From: Pelodictyon luteolum | GTDB taxonomy: Bacteria; Bacteroidota; Chlorobiia; Chlorobiales; Chlorobiaceae | Length of the DNA stretch: 64,000 bases | Direction of reading: 5' to 3' | Assembly: GCF_001622165.1 (NCBI RefSeq) | Contig: NZ_LVWG01000036.1 | Location: 1-64,000, forward strand | Part shown: piece by piece, positions 63,382-64,000 of the stretch | Numbering within the stretch: the stretch's first letter is position 1 | Layout of the letters: the number at the start of each line of letters is the position of its first letter | The notes under the pieces: generated by a model | Seen by the model: the letters and a program-made list of their open reading frames with translations, nothing else | Told to the model about the DNA's origin: nothing | The model's database searches: none | Translations under genes and position numbers: made by a program

Positions 63382-64000
63382 ATGAGCGTTTTCAAGGGCG
63401 AGGTCACCTCGCTTCCTCCTGACAAGTCGATTTCCCACCGCGCGGCCCTGATTGCCTCCCTTTCGGACGGTGAGACCGAAATCATGAACTTCTCGGCAGG
63501 ATTCGACAATCAGTCGACCCTCGGCGTGCTCCAGGCCTGCGGCATACCGGTACGACAGGAAGAGGTGCCGGGGCCCTGGGGGGCAGCCGTTCGCCGGGTG
63601 GTAATCCAGTCGAAAGGGCTTTGGAGTTTCACCCCGCCCTCTGCACCGCTCCAGTGCAACAACTCGGGAAGCACCATGCGCATGTTCTCGGGCATTCTTG
63701 CCGGCCAGCCGTTCCAAAGCGAGCTGGTCGGTGATGCTTCACTCTTGAAGCGCCCCATGCGCCGGATAGCAGATCCCCTTATGCAGATGGGTGCCGGGGT
63801 GTCGCTCTCGCCGGTCGGTACGGCGCCGGTCGTCATCACCGGTACGAAAGACCTCCGCGCAATATCGTACCGCCTTCCGGTCGCTTCGGCACAGGTGAAG
63901 TCGCTGGTGGCATTCGCCGGTCTGCATGCCGAGGGTGAGACTCGCATCTACGAACCGCTGCTGTCGCGTGACCACACTGAACTGATGCTCGGCCTTGAAC
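63382..64000 (+). CDS. aroA: 3-phosphoshikimate 1-carboxyvinyltransferase (EPSP synthase), 5' part
   Basis: Joins shikimate-3-phosphate with PEP in aromatic amino-acid synthesis. The frame starts at ATG 63382 ([20 protein letters not shown]) and runs open past the window end, so about 206 residues are seen. Diagnostic motifs are [40 protein letters not shown] and [12 protein letters not shown], all in family order. There is no clear ribosome site before the ATG, and the gene follows the rpsU terminator, so it may have its own promoter or be poorly initiated. Confidence 0.95.
   Translation, partial: MSVFKGEVTSLPPDKSISHRAALIASLSDGETEIMNFSAGFDNQSTLGVLQACGIPVRQEEVPGPWGAAVRRVVIQSKGLWSFTPPSAPLQCNNSGSTMRMFSGILAGQPFQSELVGDASLLKRPMRRIADPLMQMGAGVSLSPVGTAPVVITGTKDLRAISYRLPVASAQVKSLVAFAGLHAEGETRIYEPLLSRDHTELMLGLE

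Noticed and set aside
1-64000. Mobile elements, CRISPR arrays, tRNA or rRNA genes
   Set aside because: No transposase, integrase, regularly spaced repeats or tRNA-like cloverleaf was recognised on either strand. A tRNAscan/Rfam run would be the decisive check.

Overview
The window comes from a green sulfur bacterium (Chlorobiales). The decisive marker is csmA (45158-45400), the BChl a baseplate protein of the chlorosome, next to csmC. Also present are two large Mg-chelatase H-type subunits with bchM and bchE, a (bacterio)chlorophyll synthase-type prenyltransferase, and a CruC-like chlorobactene glycosyltransferase. By eye the DNA is GC-rich (high fifties percent), which fits a Chlorobium/Pelodictyon luteolum-like genome better than a low-GC Chlorobium. 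The species call is inference. I found no phage, insertion sequence, CRISPR array, tRNA or rRNA. The window is essentially core chromosome, densely coded on both strands.

Layout. 1-2400 (minus): ndk, a Bcp-type peroxiredoxin and a CNNM/CorC transporter. 2572-5664 (plus): a lipoprotein with a degenerate CHAT-like C-terminus and a RodZ-like HTH membrane protein. 5950-14811 (plus): cysK, nifS, a short nifU, miaB, a bchK-like prenyltransferase, a phytol/farnesol kinase-like protein, lpxH-like, hisG and cruC-like; Fe-S, pigment and carotenoid genes are interleaved. 14897-21116: WD40 protein, cold-shock protein with a structured leader, HAD hydrolase, arfB, M23 peptidase (minus), two uncharacterised genes and hsp20. 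21196-32023 (minus): bchE, bchM, bchH, a small membrane protein and a second H-subunit (bchT/bchS type), followed upstream by a TonB-dependent receptor (32192-34591). 34832-37227: a serine palmitoyltransferase-like alpha-oxoamine synthase divergent from an extended SDR. 37676-40498: an autotransporter. 40528-43093 (minus): holA, ssb and a pyrK-like gene.

43295-48516 (plus) is the most distinctive block: ArsA/Get3-like ATPase, csmC, csmA, an uncharacterised protein with a PH-like N-terminus and repeated RKKI motifs, and a second ArsA/Get3-like ATPase. Both ATPases have C-terminal HSP20-like domains and lack the cysteines used for arsenite or for Get3 zinc. I read this as a candidate chlorosome-envelope assembly or targeting module. 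48644-64000 is housekeeping: folK, folB, nadC, acpS, tig, an M16 peptidase, a second SDR, recA, dus, asd, an uncharacterised gene with comEA, alr, a CBS-domain cysteine-synthase homologue that has lost its PLP lysine, a Cys-motif protein, rpsU and the 5' part of aroA.

The pigment genes together cover several steps from Mg-protoporphyrin to esterified bacteriochlorophyll: Mg insertion (H subunits), methylation (BchM), ring closure (BchE) and tail attachment (BchK-like, possibly fed by the neighbouring isoprenoid kinase). CruC-like supplies glycosylated carotenoid and csmCA the chlorosome envelope. The main unknowns are the PH/RKKI protein and ArsA pair, the PLP-less synthase homologue, the degenerate CHAT lipoprotein, and the 440-bp gap before the autotransporter with its eight-G tract.
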